Positions 44,360 to 57,760 of a DNA stretch of 64,000 nucleotides are shown piece after piece; position 1 is the stretch's first letter; each line of letters opens with the position of its first letter. The notes beneath the pieces were generated by a model, which worked only from the letters and a program-made list of their open reading frames with translations, made no database searches and was not told where the DNA came from. The stretch lies in NCBI GenBank assembly GCA_014898425.1, contig RCSZ01000001.1, forward strand, positions 3,844,001 to 3,908,000, given 5' to 3'. The translations under genes and the position numbers were made by a program. This stretch comes from Botryotinia globosa (taxonomy: Eukaryota > Ascomycota > Leotiomycetes > Helotiales > Sclerotiniaceae).

Positions 44360-47300
44360 TTGTATTTGTACTGTACCAGCAGTAGATAATAGTGGGGGCG
44401 GCGAGAGTGTGAGTTCGGTTCGAAGTGCGTGATATTGCGATGAGAGACTGGGGTTAGTAGCGTAGGTGATTGGCGAGACCGGGGGGACTGATAAAATTAA
44501 TGAGTGTCGGTTCAAATCAAGTCCAGCTTGACCTTGAGTAAATGAGTGGGTTGAGCGGGTGGTAGATGTTGAATTAGGTAGAGACAACAATCTAACGACG
44601 ACGATGCGGGGAGGGAGGGACTGAGAAATTGACCTTTTTGTTTCGATGTTCGAGAGCCTCAATGAAGAAAGTGAGGTAATGGTTGCATGTTCATGACCTA
44701 TATATGAACATGTCGAAAAGATGTACAATAATCATCTTCAGCCATGGGAAGAATTGGAAAATCTATTTCTGGATATCGAATGGAGTGATGCTATTTTTCC
44801 TGCATTCATCTACCTAGCTCATATTCCCGCCCACGAACGTACATGCACACGTGCGGCTACCAGTTGGTGCCCCTTTGGCCCTATGAGAAGACGATATCAA
44901 CTAGGTCCGAATATAGGATACTTCCCATTGAGGCATGGTGGATGAAAGGTGGGTGCCGTTGCACACTAGGCATAGGATTAGACTAGGGAATATAAAAAGA
45001 GGGCTAGTAAAATAAAGTGGCCGCATCGCATGGGGGCAGCAATCACGAACGAGCCCAAAGGAACATTAGGAAATATAATCCAACATAGCATTATGGATAA
45101 CTTCAAAAATCATGATTGGTGAAGATGATGATAATCCATGCATTGGGGTTAGTTCCACAAAATGCCGTATCCACCAAGACCCTAGTCATCGTTGCTGCAT
45201 TTGATCCCATCCTTCTCCGTGCCCCTTGTCTTTCTCTTTTCACCCCCCTTGTTAATGAAAAGCTAACGCACCAAGCTTTATATGGGTCGGTTAAGGAACA
45301 GGTGTGGCTGGCCCAGTGGGGAAACTCAGCGGTAAAAGAAGGCGATTTTGTGCTATTTTCGCGAGGCGCCTCTTATGCAACCTACTCCAAGTCGGCCCCC
45401 CACCTATCTTTACTCCTCTCCCTTGCCCTATTGCTCCCATTCCTGGTATACTTGCTTGCTTGCATGTGTTTGTGCTACGAATACCATTCAACTGGCACGA
45501 TGGATCGATGGAACGATAACACATCGCATATCGTACAATAGCACATCCAACATCGCTGGCACCTACCCTAAGGATCCGTGAACTCATCCTCTTCTTGACA
45601 TCAATATGGATACCTACTGTCAACCTTCTCAAATGATCTCAAGGGTTCTAGGTGGATAGATCGACAAGTCATGATCGGCTGTGTCAAATGTGATAGGTAG
45701 ACATTTAAATGATTTTGAGTTTTTCTTTCTTTGTCAGGCTTTCTTGACTTGTCCACAATTTCTTACTCGTTTGATGGTTAGGTTACTCGATAAACTCGAA
45801 GATATGTATGTATCATGGATTCATGGGTAACCTACTCCTACTCTCTGTGCAACGGGTGCACACTTTTGAAAGAGATATTGGTCTATGCTTCATTTCTGCA
45901 GGACACCTGCATTTCGCCATTTCGCCATTTCGCGATAAATATCCATGTACATGAAAAGTAGATTGCTTGAATCGTCCTATTTGTTGATTCGTTGTCTTTC
46001 TTCCTTTTGGGTCAGTACGACATTTGACAAAAGCCTGAAAAGAGATAATAGCAATACGATGCCGACATACAATGACGGAGAATCCCCTCTTCCCGCAGAA
46101 AAAGTGGTACATTACCTTCCTATTGCACCATTGAACGTGAGAGCGTACCTTTTTCTCTCTCTCTCTCGACTCTCGAGGGTAGCATTCGCCAACTTACGGA
46201 TCCACAGTGCCGATGCCTTTTTTCTAATCGATACCTGCTTTGCCTGCTTATCCGCAGCATAATTCCTTTACTTTACCCCAGCCCGCATACAACACTGAGA
46301 CCCCGAATCCCGATGTGAACCTTACATACATACTGTACGATGTAGTTCTCCTCTTCTGCCGCAATCCCGTGCTTACTTCTCTATATGGCCCAATTAAATA
46401 TGTTGGAATGACTTTCTACAACGGTCAACGGCATGGTGATTTCGTGAAATTCTCTTCATTCAGCGGTGAATGGATATTTGGGATCACGAGATGTGACGGG
46501 TTGAAATTACACTCCATTCAATCGATTACTAGATCTTGACATCATCAATCCAAAAGAGTACAGAGGAAGGAAGCGTAGAATCGTACAATCGTATTGTAAC
46601 AAATAGCGGTCAAGTAAGATTGGGCGGAAATCGATCACGACAGGGTGATGAGAGTGCAGCCATTCAAAATACCGGAATTGGTTTTCAATAGTGATTGTGA
46701 TTTTCGTGGATGAGAATTGGAGAGTGCATTGATGACTGTGATTCGAAGATGTCAATCAATAAGTGTGACCACTTGCATTAGCGAGGAAAGAGCGGCTTTA
46801 CCCGTAGCCAACGGTTGTCAGTTTCTGCTATCAAGTTGAATGAAGGAAATTGTCTAAAACCTGGGCCAGTGTAACTAGATGGTTTAGTGGTTCAAGCTTA
46901 ATTCAAAGTAATATAGCACGAGATGATCAAGTATGTTACGGAATGTTTAGGCTTCTCGCTCATTTTTTATGGAAGCGAAAATGAAGCTATTGATGAAGGG
47001 GTGAAATATTCCGTGTAGATCAAAGGAAAAAGTATACAAACGAGAACCTAATCGGAAGAAATCAATCAGAAAGTTACGGCCGAAAGCATATTGAAGAAGG
47101 GGTCGAGCATTCCGACGAACTGATATGTAGATACATAAACCAGGATGCTTAGAAGTTAGGATAATGGTCGAGGGAACGACGCAGGTCTTTTCAATACTAC
47201 ATCCCCCGCATATTTCTGCACGGGAAGCTCTTGACTACATAGTGTCTATTCCCCGTAAGCTGCACACACAGTACCTGCCTTTGATAATACAACGAACTGG

Positions 47301-50300
47301 CTGTTTGTCTCATCAGAAATCACAATGGCCCCCCGAGTTCCCTAGCTCTACAGGCTTTGTGTCTCGCGATTTTGGCTTTACTTCCCTAATCTTCATTGAT
47401 CATCAGCGGTGAATCAATTGGTGTGCAGGATCAGGTAAACTCTTTTGACTAAAGCTTGATGCAGTGGGGTGTGTAAGTGTGGAAACGGCGGGTAGAGTGG
47501 AGGAGGTAGCCAAGTCCATGCAAATATTCAAATGCGAGATGGAAGGATTAGGACACGGATGCAACCTCAGAAAGTGACCCCTGGAATGATAATAACGGTA
47601 GGTAGGGGTAGTTTTTCTCCTTCTCTGTCAAAAAGATCAATGATGCATCTGTGCCAGACTCATACATACGATTTTCTTCGGCAGTATGACCAGGGAAGAG
47701 ACTACATACCCAGTCACAAAACCTAGTAGATACTGAAAAGCTACCAGGTAGTTGTGAAATGTCACATAACGATCCAAGCTTCTCACATTCATCTATTCAT
47801 CACATCCAATACAACAATCTTTTTCCATCACACCAAAATCCTATTAATGGTATGAATTAAGCGCTTATTGTCAATAATTATGTATCATTTCTCAACATAT
47901 CACTTGATCATTAGTCGGTCTTTTTGCTGTATCCCTATCTTATTTCGTCACATTTATCCTTAATTAGCAACATATCACGCTCTCAATGTAGTGTTATTTT
48001 TGGACATTTCACATATGTTGGTCTTGCAGAAATTCTCACTAATTAATCAACATTTTCAATAGTCTCTCGCACTCGTCTGCATTGCCCTTTTTGATCCCCG
48101 GGATTTCGTGGACCAGCGACTCAGCGAGGCTCCGTTCACCCCCACACCAAAGCTCACAATCATCGAGCCATGTGGCTTGAGTCTTGACTAAGAATGTGCT
48201 AATCATCACCGTCCCCATACGCACAACAACATCAAGCCTAGAAAGGCTGAGGTGATACGAAAATCATCAAAATGAGAAGTTCAAGTTAAAGCTTCCTTCA
48301 TTTCTACAAATTGGTCAAGGTACGCACGTTCTCCTCCAAACGTTTACGTGCGCATCCCTTTACACTCGCAGCTTTTCCCCATTTTCGCGCCTTCTCCCTA
48401 TTCCCTAACGATCTGGAAGGGATGAAGAAGCTCGGTTCCGGTTAGAGAAGGATATCGAGGCAACAAAAGCCTTCGCCTCCTATCTTCCCAAGCAATCCAA
48501 TCCTAAAATAACATCATCATCTACAATATTTGTGAAGTTGACAAGATCGCAATTTCGTTTCAGGTGATAGCACATGAAGCTTGGACCTGTACGAGGACAG
48601 TGGTCAACAATATCTTCACAATTTGAAATATATCACTTGACTCTAGAATCCTCACTCAAAGAAACTGCATGTGGGATGATGTGATGTGCCTTGAGGATGC
48701 AGCCGGGATATTTGCCCGCATCTCTTCAAGACTTTCGTAAGCTGCTCAATCCAGTTATGGTGTAGGAACTAGAGGCATCAAGTAGACAAAGGATTGCTGA
48801 GGCTGAAAGTGAAGCCTCAGCAGGCTCCGGGGGACTGGCATCAGGAGGGGATAGAGATGCCGTTTCCGATGTTAGTATCTGTTAGTATCTTCCAACAACG
48901 GTAGGTACGCTGACATTACTGAGGCTGAACTTGAAGCTTCTAAGAATGTAGGATTGCTTCCAACAAGAGCGGGTAAACGGCTCCTCCACGATCCCAGTCT
49001 TGCCTGAGAACAGTAGGCAGGCTGACATTACTGAGGCTCGCTGAAGCTTCTTGGAGTACCGGAATGTTAACGACGAGAGTGGGTAAAGGGGCTTCAGTCA
49101 TTCCAACCAGTATCGTCTGATATTGCCAGGCACGCTGACATTCTCGTCCCTCGTGTTTTACTAGGTTTGGATGAGCTTAATGATCCTTCACCTTTGTGAA
49201 AGAGTTTCATATATCGTATCTCTAATATCATCGTAGTGGCTGACCGTTTGTCTGTCTGCCTTATTGGAAAGTTTGATTACTTTTCCGAGACAAAAATAAT
49301 TCCTGAAAACTTTATCATCGACGTCATTCTCTGCTAAGAATGGGGGAGACAATGCTCCAAAGCTAATATCTGGGAAATTAAACTTTCATCTGACAGCTCG
49401 TAAGAACTTTACCCATTTCGAACACTGCACTAAAAGGGCTCCGCAATTCCAGGTTACCGTTTAGAAGGTTTTGAGAAATGGAGATTATTCATGGATATAC
49501 TAGATATGCACGAGCATGCTCAACTTCACATCTCCATATTAATTGATGTGGAGAACAAAAGTAAAAGTGCATAATGGATCTGGTGATCTGAATTCACGAT
49601 CTTTAAATGAAGCGGATAGCACTTAGATAATCCAGCTTATTTGTTTTCGTACAAGCGGAGGTGTGAGAGAACATACTCAGTAAGCACAGCACACTTGTGT
49701 ATATCGTAACGATTAATGACTTTGCTGCTCCGTTCCTAATGTCATATTTTCCAAAGAAAACATCTGCATCACCAAATTCTTGGTTCTGGATGTGCGATTC
49801 GACTTCGAATACTGTACTGCGCAATTACCCGAGAATCATCTAATCGAGGCCAGTTAGCCAGTACATAACGATTTCAATATCTGTCTTTCATGATTCTATT
49901 CGTTTTTCTCATATGTTCGAGTTTCACTATGGTGGAGCGTATTATATGCTGTACTGGCCACCAAAACTTCCGTATGTAACCTTCGGTCCTTCTTGAAGTG
50001 ACCTATCTGATTGAACACAATGTTTTGGAGAGACCCGCATGAAAAAACAGTCATGTGAGGATGGTGTGAGTGCTCTTTTCGTCTGTAATTGGTTGGGAGA
50101 AAATATCAACTTACTTTTGGGTAGAGAGTCCAATTGATGCATCTGTGTTTATTCGGCTAGGATCTCGACATACATATACATGCAAAATTTAACGTTTGAT
50201 TTGCTGAGAGGAAAAAATCGATTTTTCTACTGCAGATGAAAATCGATACTTCAAACTCCACAAATGTAACCTACATCATCATGTGTACTTTCAAAATGTT

Positions 50301-52630
50301 TACATTTAATCCACTTCCATACATATGTTCTTTTCTTTTGTACTTACAATGCCATGCAACTCCGATACCTTACTGATTAGTACATCGCATGACGAAGCAC
50401 CATTTTGCGCAGATGACGGAGACGGTGAGGCCTGAGACGATTTGCTAATGGATCAATCAATGGATGTCAATGACTTGCACGCGTGTTCGTGATACGTGGG
50501 GCTTGTATTGAGTATGCTGAACAATTGACAGAATCGAACGAGGGGCAAATTGAATCCTTCAAATCTGTGACGGCGATAGTCGAATCGACTGGACTATGTG
50601 CAAAGTCCGTTCTAAGATAATATGTGATGAACAATCATGACCTGCCAGTCCAGGAGGGATGTTTAACAGGAAAACAATATCCGAGGACAAGGGCATCGTA
50701 CAGCCGTGACGAATCTTACAGCGCGGAAACAATTTATCCAACAAAGGGGAATCATCGGAAGGATCGATTCTAATTGTCATCTCTTCACTCCGGACTTGAA
50801 TTGGTTTGGATAAACGCATGCGACGGTAAAGTACAGGCACGGCACAGCACAGTCCTGCTTTTCTCCTCTCTTGCTTGCATGTAATATTCATGTGCCGACG
50901 CTGATTATTTCTAAATTGCATCACATATGGAACCAGATACATAGGTACTTGCAGGAACGAGAAGCCGGTAGCGGCAGGACATCGGAATACCCTCTTTTTA
51001 GGGTCTTACATCGATAGTCTACTCTTCAAGACGTTGTAGCGGGCTCGGGCTCGGTATCGTACATGTCAGTAGTCGTGAAAGTAGGTTCTTACTTTACAGT
51101 TCTCTCTCTACCTCCACAAGTGAATAGATGCCTGATGGGATCTTTCTGATCCGCATGTGCATTCCTATTGTTTGTCAGGGTTTCGGGGAGTATGGGAAGG
51201 AAAGGATGGGGAAAAAGAAAGAAAGAAGGATTTAGTTTCTCCAGTTTTCAAAGTTTCTAAACAGCCTCCCCCATTCTCGATGTTGACGGCAGCGCGATTA
51301 CTTTGAAGACGATAGCGATGGCCATGGCGATAATCCTTAGAACTATTCCTTATTATCATCACGTACAGCCAACAACTTCCAACAGTGCCGATAATCCGTA
51401 CGTACAAATTTCTTGCAGTTCCGTTACTGATGTGAGTGTTCATGCTTGTAATATCTTAGACCAGCGGTTCCAATTATTTTACAACATTTTTGAAGTTTTC
51501 CAACAAGCTTCAACCTTGGAATTTCATTTTACTTGGAGTAATTACCCCTTCATCAACGGACCGCACCGTAGAAGCCTAAACGAGACTGGAGAATTTCCCA
51601 CTTAAATATAGTTCTCACTCAACATAAGTAGTTTTGATGCTCAATATATTGAGAATAGAAGACATTCTCAATTGCTTATTGGCCTTATGGACTAAAATGA
51701 TTTCCTTCTAGTCTCGGGACTAGATACTTAGGTACACAAGCCGGTGCCCGATAGCCCGATGGAAAAGGCGGGATGATATGAGAAAAATCAAAGGGTCTGG
51801 ATTTGCAGATTTTCTCTGGGCATCCTCGGTCAAATCATGAGCAATCATACAGAGTAGGAAAATCATCCCTCAATGGACGAATCAAATGATTCAATTGACG
51901 AATTATGTGCGTTAGCCAGGATAAACGAAGAAAGATGTGACTCGGCGCGTAGATGCAGAACTATCCGACCATTCACAACCAATCATGGATTTGTTCTGCA
52001 GGATCCATCTGACCAAGCTTGAATATTATTGGAACGTCTTCTATTTTCCCCTTCATTTGTCCTGCGTGAGAGATGCGTGGATGTGAGTATTCTGCATGCT
52101 TACCCTAGCAGAATCTCCTTATTGGGTCTAAGTTTCCTGCGATGTAGGGTCGCAAGGCTCGCAACCCGATCGTCTCAATGGTCAAGGGAAACAAACGAGG
52201 GCCTTGTGGCATTGTGTGGCATTACTCTCAAGAATAGTCACAATCTTCATGCAGGAATGCTGAGCACAGTTCACATTATAGAAAATATGCCGGGACGTTA
52301 TACTGCCCATTGGTGAGCTCTGGTATACTTGAGGCCCATGATATATCGTTTCGTTTCAAAAATGGCGATACATATACTGCCCTAGACGCCGTTGACTTTA
52401 ACCCCGACTCCTCCTTCTGATCCTTTTGAAATTTTACGCTTCATTCATGTCAGATTGAATTTGATTTTTGCTGCCAATTTGCTTTATCGTTATCTCGGTT
52501 CATAAGATTTCGTCTGGACTTGTTTCGGCTCATAGAAGATACCCCCGGCAACGGGCAAGCAAGCAGTCTTGCAAGTATTTTTGTACTGCCCGAGTTATCA
52601 ATTGTTATTCCCGTCTTTGTACTAGGCAGT
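44360..52630. other. 8-kb region without a convincing gene
   Basis: Base composition is normal and not RIP-like, with short open frames on both strands (the longest are 141 codons plus at 45116 and 127 codons minus at 50942). None has recognisable domains, and the 45116 frame starts only with GTG. Degenerate direct repeats occupy about 48,785-49,150. It could hold non-coding transcripts, decayed genes or the long promoter of the divergently placed Zn2Cys6 gene. Confidence 0.5.
48785..49150. repeat. Degenerate tandem repeat of about 113 bp
   Basis: Two full units start near 48901 and 49013 with GTAGG(T/C)A(C/G)GCTGACATTACTGAGGCT. A partial third begins near 49126 (CACGCTGACATTC) and a more diverged unit lies upstream at about 48,785-48,840 (CTGAGGCTGAAAGTGAAGC). 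Shared words include GAAGCTTCT and GTGGGTAAA / GCGGGTAAA. Confidence 0.65.
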
Positions 52631-55432
52631 ATGGTGAGTTGATGAGGCTGTGCCAGTAATATGCTCACGTATATTGAAGTATCATACTAATCTTACGATG
52701 AATGTAGGCTACAACCCCTCTGACAGCCATCAACACTCGGCTGGACATGTACCAAAGAGGTTTCGCGAATCAACCCCGGGATACTCTTCTCGGTTTCAAA
52801 GAAACACAGCATCGTCCTGAGCGACCTTTATCATCCGCAACTGTATTCGATACTGACTTCGAGGATGATGTAAGTGATGTTGAGGAATTCGAAGATCACC
52901 AAGATACTCCACGATATGTGGAGGAGGCCGCATATGGATCGGATTTCGAGGAAGATATCGACTACCCACGTCTGAGTTATAGATCAGTATGTACAACGTT
53001 TCATTCTTGTTATCTCTCGTACTGACATGTCACTATTCAGGGAGGTCGAGCGAGTGAAACAACATTATCCTCCTACGAAGAAGTATTTACACCCACATCG
53101 GCCTCAAATGAATTCCAATCCTTCAATTTCGACTTGGGTCCGAAAAAGCCGGTCGAAGGACCTCGGGGACCCCATCTATTCCGCAGCTCTGTTTCCTCGT
53201 CGCTGGATATCCCGGATCAATATGTTTTGGAAATGTCACCAATAAGTCCACAGCCATCGATACTCACACCGCGACACCAAGTCAGCCCGCCTACTCCAGT
53301 CTCACCAGGTAGTCCAATGAGGCGCCAAAGATTATCTCTCTTGACCGAAAATATCGCGGATCTGAACCTGAATGACATCGTTCACTGGACACCACGCCAA
53401 GTCGCAAGATGGATGCACGATGCAGGTTTCGAATGGTCGATTGTGGAGAAATTCGAAGAGAATGACATCTCGGGCGCGATTCTGACCACTCTTAAATTCG
53501 AGGATCTCCGAGAACTGGGTATCTCATCATTTGGTCAACGAACAAAAGTTTGGAACGAGATTCACATCTTGCGAGGGAGTGCTCCAAGTACACCCAGGCC
53601 GATTACCCCCATCGAAGAAACTTCTCCAGCCACAGAATTCCGTTTGATAAGAGATAGATCGGAAAGAGGTAGACAAGAGAATTATTCGAATGGTCAAGAG
53701 CGAGGTCAATCCCGAAGGCGCAAAGCTTCAAAGAGAGCAAATAAACACGAGACTGTTTTGCCTTTGGAATCTATTTCAATTGTAGGTATCGAACAACTTA
53801 TGCCGAAACCACACAAATGCTCAAAGGGAGAAAACTGTTCAAAGTGGAGGAAACAACAGCGATTGATTGCTGCTTTCAATAAGGATCATCCGATCAGTCC
53901 CGAAGGTACGTTTTCGATTTGCGACAGCATATTTGAGTTTAGTACTAATAGTTAATATAGAAGGTGGCTCGCTACTCATTGCTGGAGATCCGGGAAATCC
54001 TCTTACAGCTCGTCCAATCTCTGATGCAGTACCTTCAGTTGTTGCATCTTCAGATGTTCTTGGTCCTGGCTCTACTCCTGCTCTTCGTTATTTAGAAGAG
54101 GAGAGCCTTAGAGATGTTGGATTACGTGATCCTCAAGATAATGTGAAGCAATTCATCAGATTCCAGCATCTCGCACCAAACCAATCATCCGAACAACCTC
54201 CAACCCCTCCATATGAAATGTTTCCGCCACTAAAAGGACCTATTGCAGGTCTCAGAGGCTTGCCTAAACTTTCCATTCCTCCACCTCGTCCTGAACAGCC
54301 CATCAGATCCCAGAGCGCCAATGGATATGGTCCTTGTAGCGCAACCGCTGTTCCAAACAGCGCAATCGCATTTTCACCTTATCACATGGACCGCGCAGAA
54401 GCTCTCTCTCCAGAGCTCCGCAACGAAACCCGCTCTCCTTCGGTCTATCGATTTGGCACTCCCTTTTCCGAGATGGACGTGCCGGTTACCGCTGTACCTA
54501 TGAGTCCTGTCGCAAGAGAGGCTTCTCAGTCCGTTCCACCCAATATGACCTACCGCCCGATCACCAACACATCTACCAACAACTCGATGGCCAACTCTCT
54601 TCAACGCAGTCTTTCTCGTATCTCTAATCGTCGTCCCTCTCTTCTTCCCCGAGTTGATGAATATCGAGCCACTCAATCAACCCAGCCTTCCCAGCCAGCC
54701 CAAGTCCAGATTCTTCCCAATGAACCAGCCCACACATTTCCAGAAAGTTCAAACACCACCAGGGATCCCACGCACCCACTAGGTATCGCAACATCTATCC
54801 GTGCTTACTCTACAACCGATCCATGGGCTCAGTTCAGCGGTCCCAATCCCAATCCAACTCACAGCACCACTTCGATACCCCTACCACCCCACTCCTCCTC
54901 TACATCTTCCTCCAACACCTCCTCCCCAGAGAAAGACACACCTTCCTATGCTGGCTGGATGAAAAAGCGCCGCACCAAGATGCTTCGTCACGAGTGGCAC
55001 GAACATCACTTCACACTCCGCGGCACCACTCTCGCCATGCACAAAGATGCTCGTGCTCTCGACGTTTTAGAATACATCGATGTTGACGATTACGCCATTG
55101 CCTGTTCATCTTTAGCCTCCTCTTCTAAACTAAACGCAGCGTTTAAACGAGTAAATATTGCGATGGGACGCGGAAATGATCGAGACAAGAAAGTTGACGT
55201 TTTTGCTTTCCAATTGATTCCGCAGGCGATTGAAAAAGGTGTGAAATTGAGAAAGAGAGATAGCTTGATGCCGAGTGGCATGGGCAATGCAGGAGCGAAT
55301 AATAAAACGCATTATTTTGCGGTCAGGAGCAGAGATGAGAGGATTGATTGGATGAGAGAGTTGATGTTGGCTAAGGCGTTGAAACAAAAGAGTGAGGGGT
55401 ATGAGGTTAATGTTAATGGGAGTATGATTTAG
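52631..55432 (+). CDS. SAM- and PH-domain protein (exons 52631-52633, 52708-52986, 53041-53905, 53961-55432)
   Basis: An 872-residue protein with an acidic N-terminus, a SAM domain (about residues 205-272: NDIVHWTPRQVARWMHDAGF to GISSFGQRTKVWNEI), a basic patch (SRRRKASKRANKH), a long disordered Pro/Ser-rich middle, and a C-terminal PH domain (about 710-855: YAGWMKKRRTKMLRHEWHEH to HYFAVRSRDERIDWMRELM). SAM usually mediates protein assembly and PH binds membrane phosphoinositides, so a cortical scaffold or polarity role is likely but inferred. Introns are 74, 54 and 55 nt with clear GTGAGT/GTATGT/GTACGT donors and TACTAAT-like branch sites. Exon 1 contributes only the ATG, then ATTPLTAINTRLD follows in frame. 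The next in-frame ATG is at 52747. Confidence 0.9.
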
Positions 55433-56365
55433 GACTTGGTGGATTATGACTTGATGACTTGTTTGATGGATGGATGGATGGATGGGCGGGGTTTGATACC
55501 ACATTTTGATTTGATGATGACCCTTATGAATGAATACCTTCTGTGAATAGCGGAGTTCGGGCGAGATTTACTTTATTGTATGGAGATCTCTTCTTCAATG
55601 TTTTTTTTTCTTTCCTCCTTTTCCTTTTCGTTTAGATCAGTCGAAAGCCTTGTTTTCCTTGTCTTCCCTATCTCTTCTTTCAACGAATACTGCGAGAGCA
55701 ATCTCCTTTTTGGAAGCCGGCATTGTCATGGAGTTTTTTTTTTCCTTTACTAGATTCATTATTTCACTTGTCTTTCCTTTTCCTTCCTTCGCGATTTTGA
55801 GAAACAATCTCCGGTGTTGGCAAGACAGAGGATCGGAAAAGTCAATGGTAAACAGAAAGATGGATTGATGGAGAGGAGGAAAGAAATGAATAATTGTTGA
55901 AAAGAATACGAATCTGGACATTCATTTCATTTATATAATGACGGAGGCATTTTGTGTTTAGTAGTTAGCTAGTTGTATTTAGAAAATTGAATGAAGGGTG
56001 GTTGTATATGAATATTTTCCCCTGAACAAGAATTTGTTGTGCTCTTTTTTGGGTGTAATTTTTGTGTGCGATATAGAGTCTGAGATGTAGGTATTTGACA
56101 ATGCGGGACTTTGCTTCGAATCGTGCAGAGTTTATACAATATATCGAGTGACAATAGATACTGTGGGAGAATCGGCCGAGCGAATTATTGAATCTAAAAG
56201 TTGGGAGTTGGATAAGTGCTCTGTTGATGCGTATACCAACAGTTGAAAGGGAAGCACAAGATCGTATATTCTTAATAGATGTTTCTTGAACCTCTTTAAA
56301 CAATAGTTCTTCTCTCAATCATAGATGCAGCAGTTCTGAAATCTTCCTCCTTGTATACATCAAAC
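55433..56365. other. Spacer downstream of the SAM-PH gene
   Basis: No gene seen. A short (GGAT)n run occurs at about 55,466-55,484, and T-rich runs at 55,600-55,620 and 55,735-55,750. Open frames up to 117 codons have no recognisable features. Confidence 0.5.
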
Positions 56366-57329
56366 ATGTCTGATATCTACGCTGAAAACATGAGACGAAA
56401 TGAATCCGAGTCTCGCAGGTCCGTAACTTCTCGAGACTTCTCCGCTGAAGAATACCTACAAATTAACATATTGTAAAGACTAATAAATGAGCAATTTGAC
56501 CCCCTGAGTCGGTATGAAGTATTTATCTGCACTTACAAATCTCCAAAGGTATTTGCTTGATCATTGACTCAATTTTCCAGAAACAATGGCTACCTTATCC
56601 ATCCCTCCATCCCTCCATCGCCGCCAAACCGCCTCCTTCCCCAGCAATAGAAGATATCAGCACAGGCACAGGACTACCCTGATGCGATTCTTCACGGCTC
56701 CGATATATCCCCAAGCTTGTTTCCACCACAAGAGTCCTTGTCCCCACAAGTTTCTCTAAGCGTCATGAACACCAAAGAAACCCCGCCGTCATCCATACAC
56801 AACAAATACGATCTCATTCACGTTTGACTTCTCGCCGCAGGAATAAACCCCACAGAATGGAAAACCACCCTATAGAATCTCCTCAAGCTTCTCAATCCCG
56901 GCGGAGCTATGCAGTCGGAAGAATGCAATTGGATGGAAACCCAATATTACCGTTCTGACATTAATCATCCGTGCAAGCTTCTCGGTACATGTGCGCACGC
57001 TTTAAAGAGGGAATGAAGGATAGATTCTCGTATGGATGGGAGATTCTTCCGAGCATCTATGAGGAGTGTGGGATGAGAGATGTGGTGGAGGATATTGTTA
57101 GTTCGGATCGGATCGAATCGTAGAGACGAGAGCGGCTATGGCGAAGAATGCGATGGATGCTATTTCTGGGTGGGCGAGGTTGGTTTCGTCGAGGAGCTTG
57201 GATGATTCGATTTCTGCCGAGAAGCTGGTTAGATTGGAGAGGGAGGTGAAGCAGGAGATTGCCAGTGGATGTTATGTGAGATATAATGTTCATGTGGTAT
57301 TGGGGTTCAAAAGCAGCTGTGAGGATTGA
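56366..57329 (+). pseudogene. Broken class I SAM-dependent methyltransferase
   Basis: The relic of a fungal LaeA-like type methyltransferase. Motif I survives as EDISTGTGL (about 56,653-56,680), then in another frame DAILHGSDISPSLFPP, then LLAAGINPTEWKTTL, a TAG stop, and LLKLLNPGGA with EECNW. The stretch HPCKLLGTCAHAFKEGMKDR and YEECGMRDVVEDIVSS follows, and after a frame change WARLVSSRSL and CYVRYNVHVVLGFKS at the end. Lesions seen: a frameshift after motif I, a TGA just before LLAAG, the TAG, and another frameshift near 57,120. The start at 56366 (MSDIYAENMRRNESESRR) is only probable, and much of the N-terminal region is missing. The changes look like ordinary decay, not heavy RIP, since GC content is normal. 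Confidence 0.75.
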
Positions 57330-57760
57330 AAAGATGATCAAAACATAGAGGCTATTTTCTACGAGTTCCTTAATGGATGATTTGGTAGGCTAGTTTAAGT
57401 TTTCATTATTCTTGAACTCTACTTCTTTCATTCTATGTACTTTGTACGGTTCTGGCACTTGAAGAAAAGAGAAACATAGGTGAAATATCATTTGAACATC
57501 AAACTGCATTTTGATCTTTTGAATATGGATATCAATAAAACCTTGATACTACACCTGGAGAAAAAAAGTTATTTAGATGCTGGCTCAGCTCGAAATTTGA
57601 AATTTTCGTTTGATTCGTACTTATATTATACTTGAAGAACATGACTGGCGCCAGAAATTCTTCAAGTCCATATTTCATTATAGCAAACTAGAAATATCTT
57701 TCTCTAAGCTTCACATTGATCACTCAAGGGGCTCTAAATCCAAAACTCCAGCCCTCGAAC

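Noticed and set aside
45116..45541. 141-codon plus-strand open frame
   Set aside because: It starts only with GTG. A hydrophobic stretch is visible, but competing overlapping frames are equally open and no family is recognised.
50559..50942. 127-codon minus-strand open frame with a true ATG
   Set aside because: No recognisable motif, composition is not clearly coding, and it is isolated in a gene-free region. Length alone is not enough.
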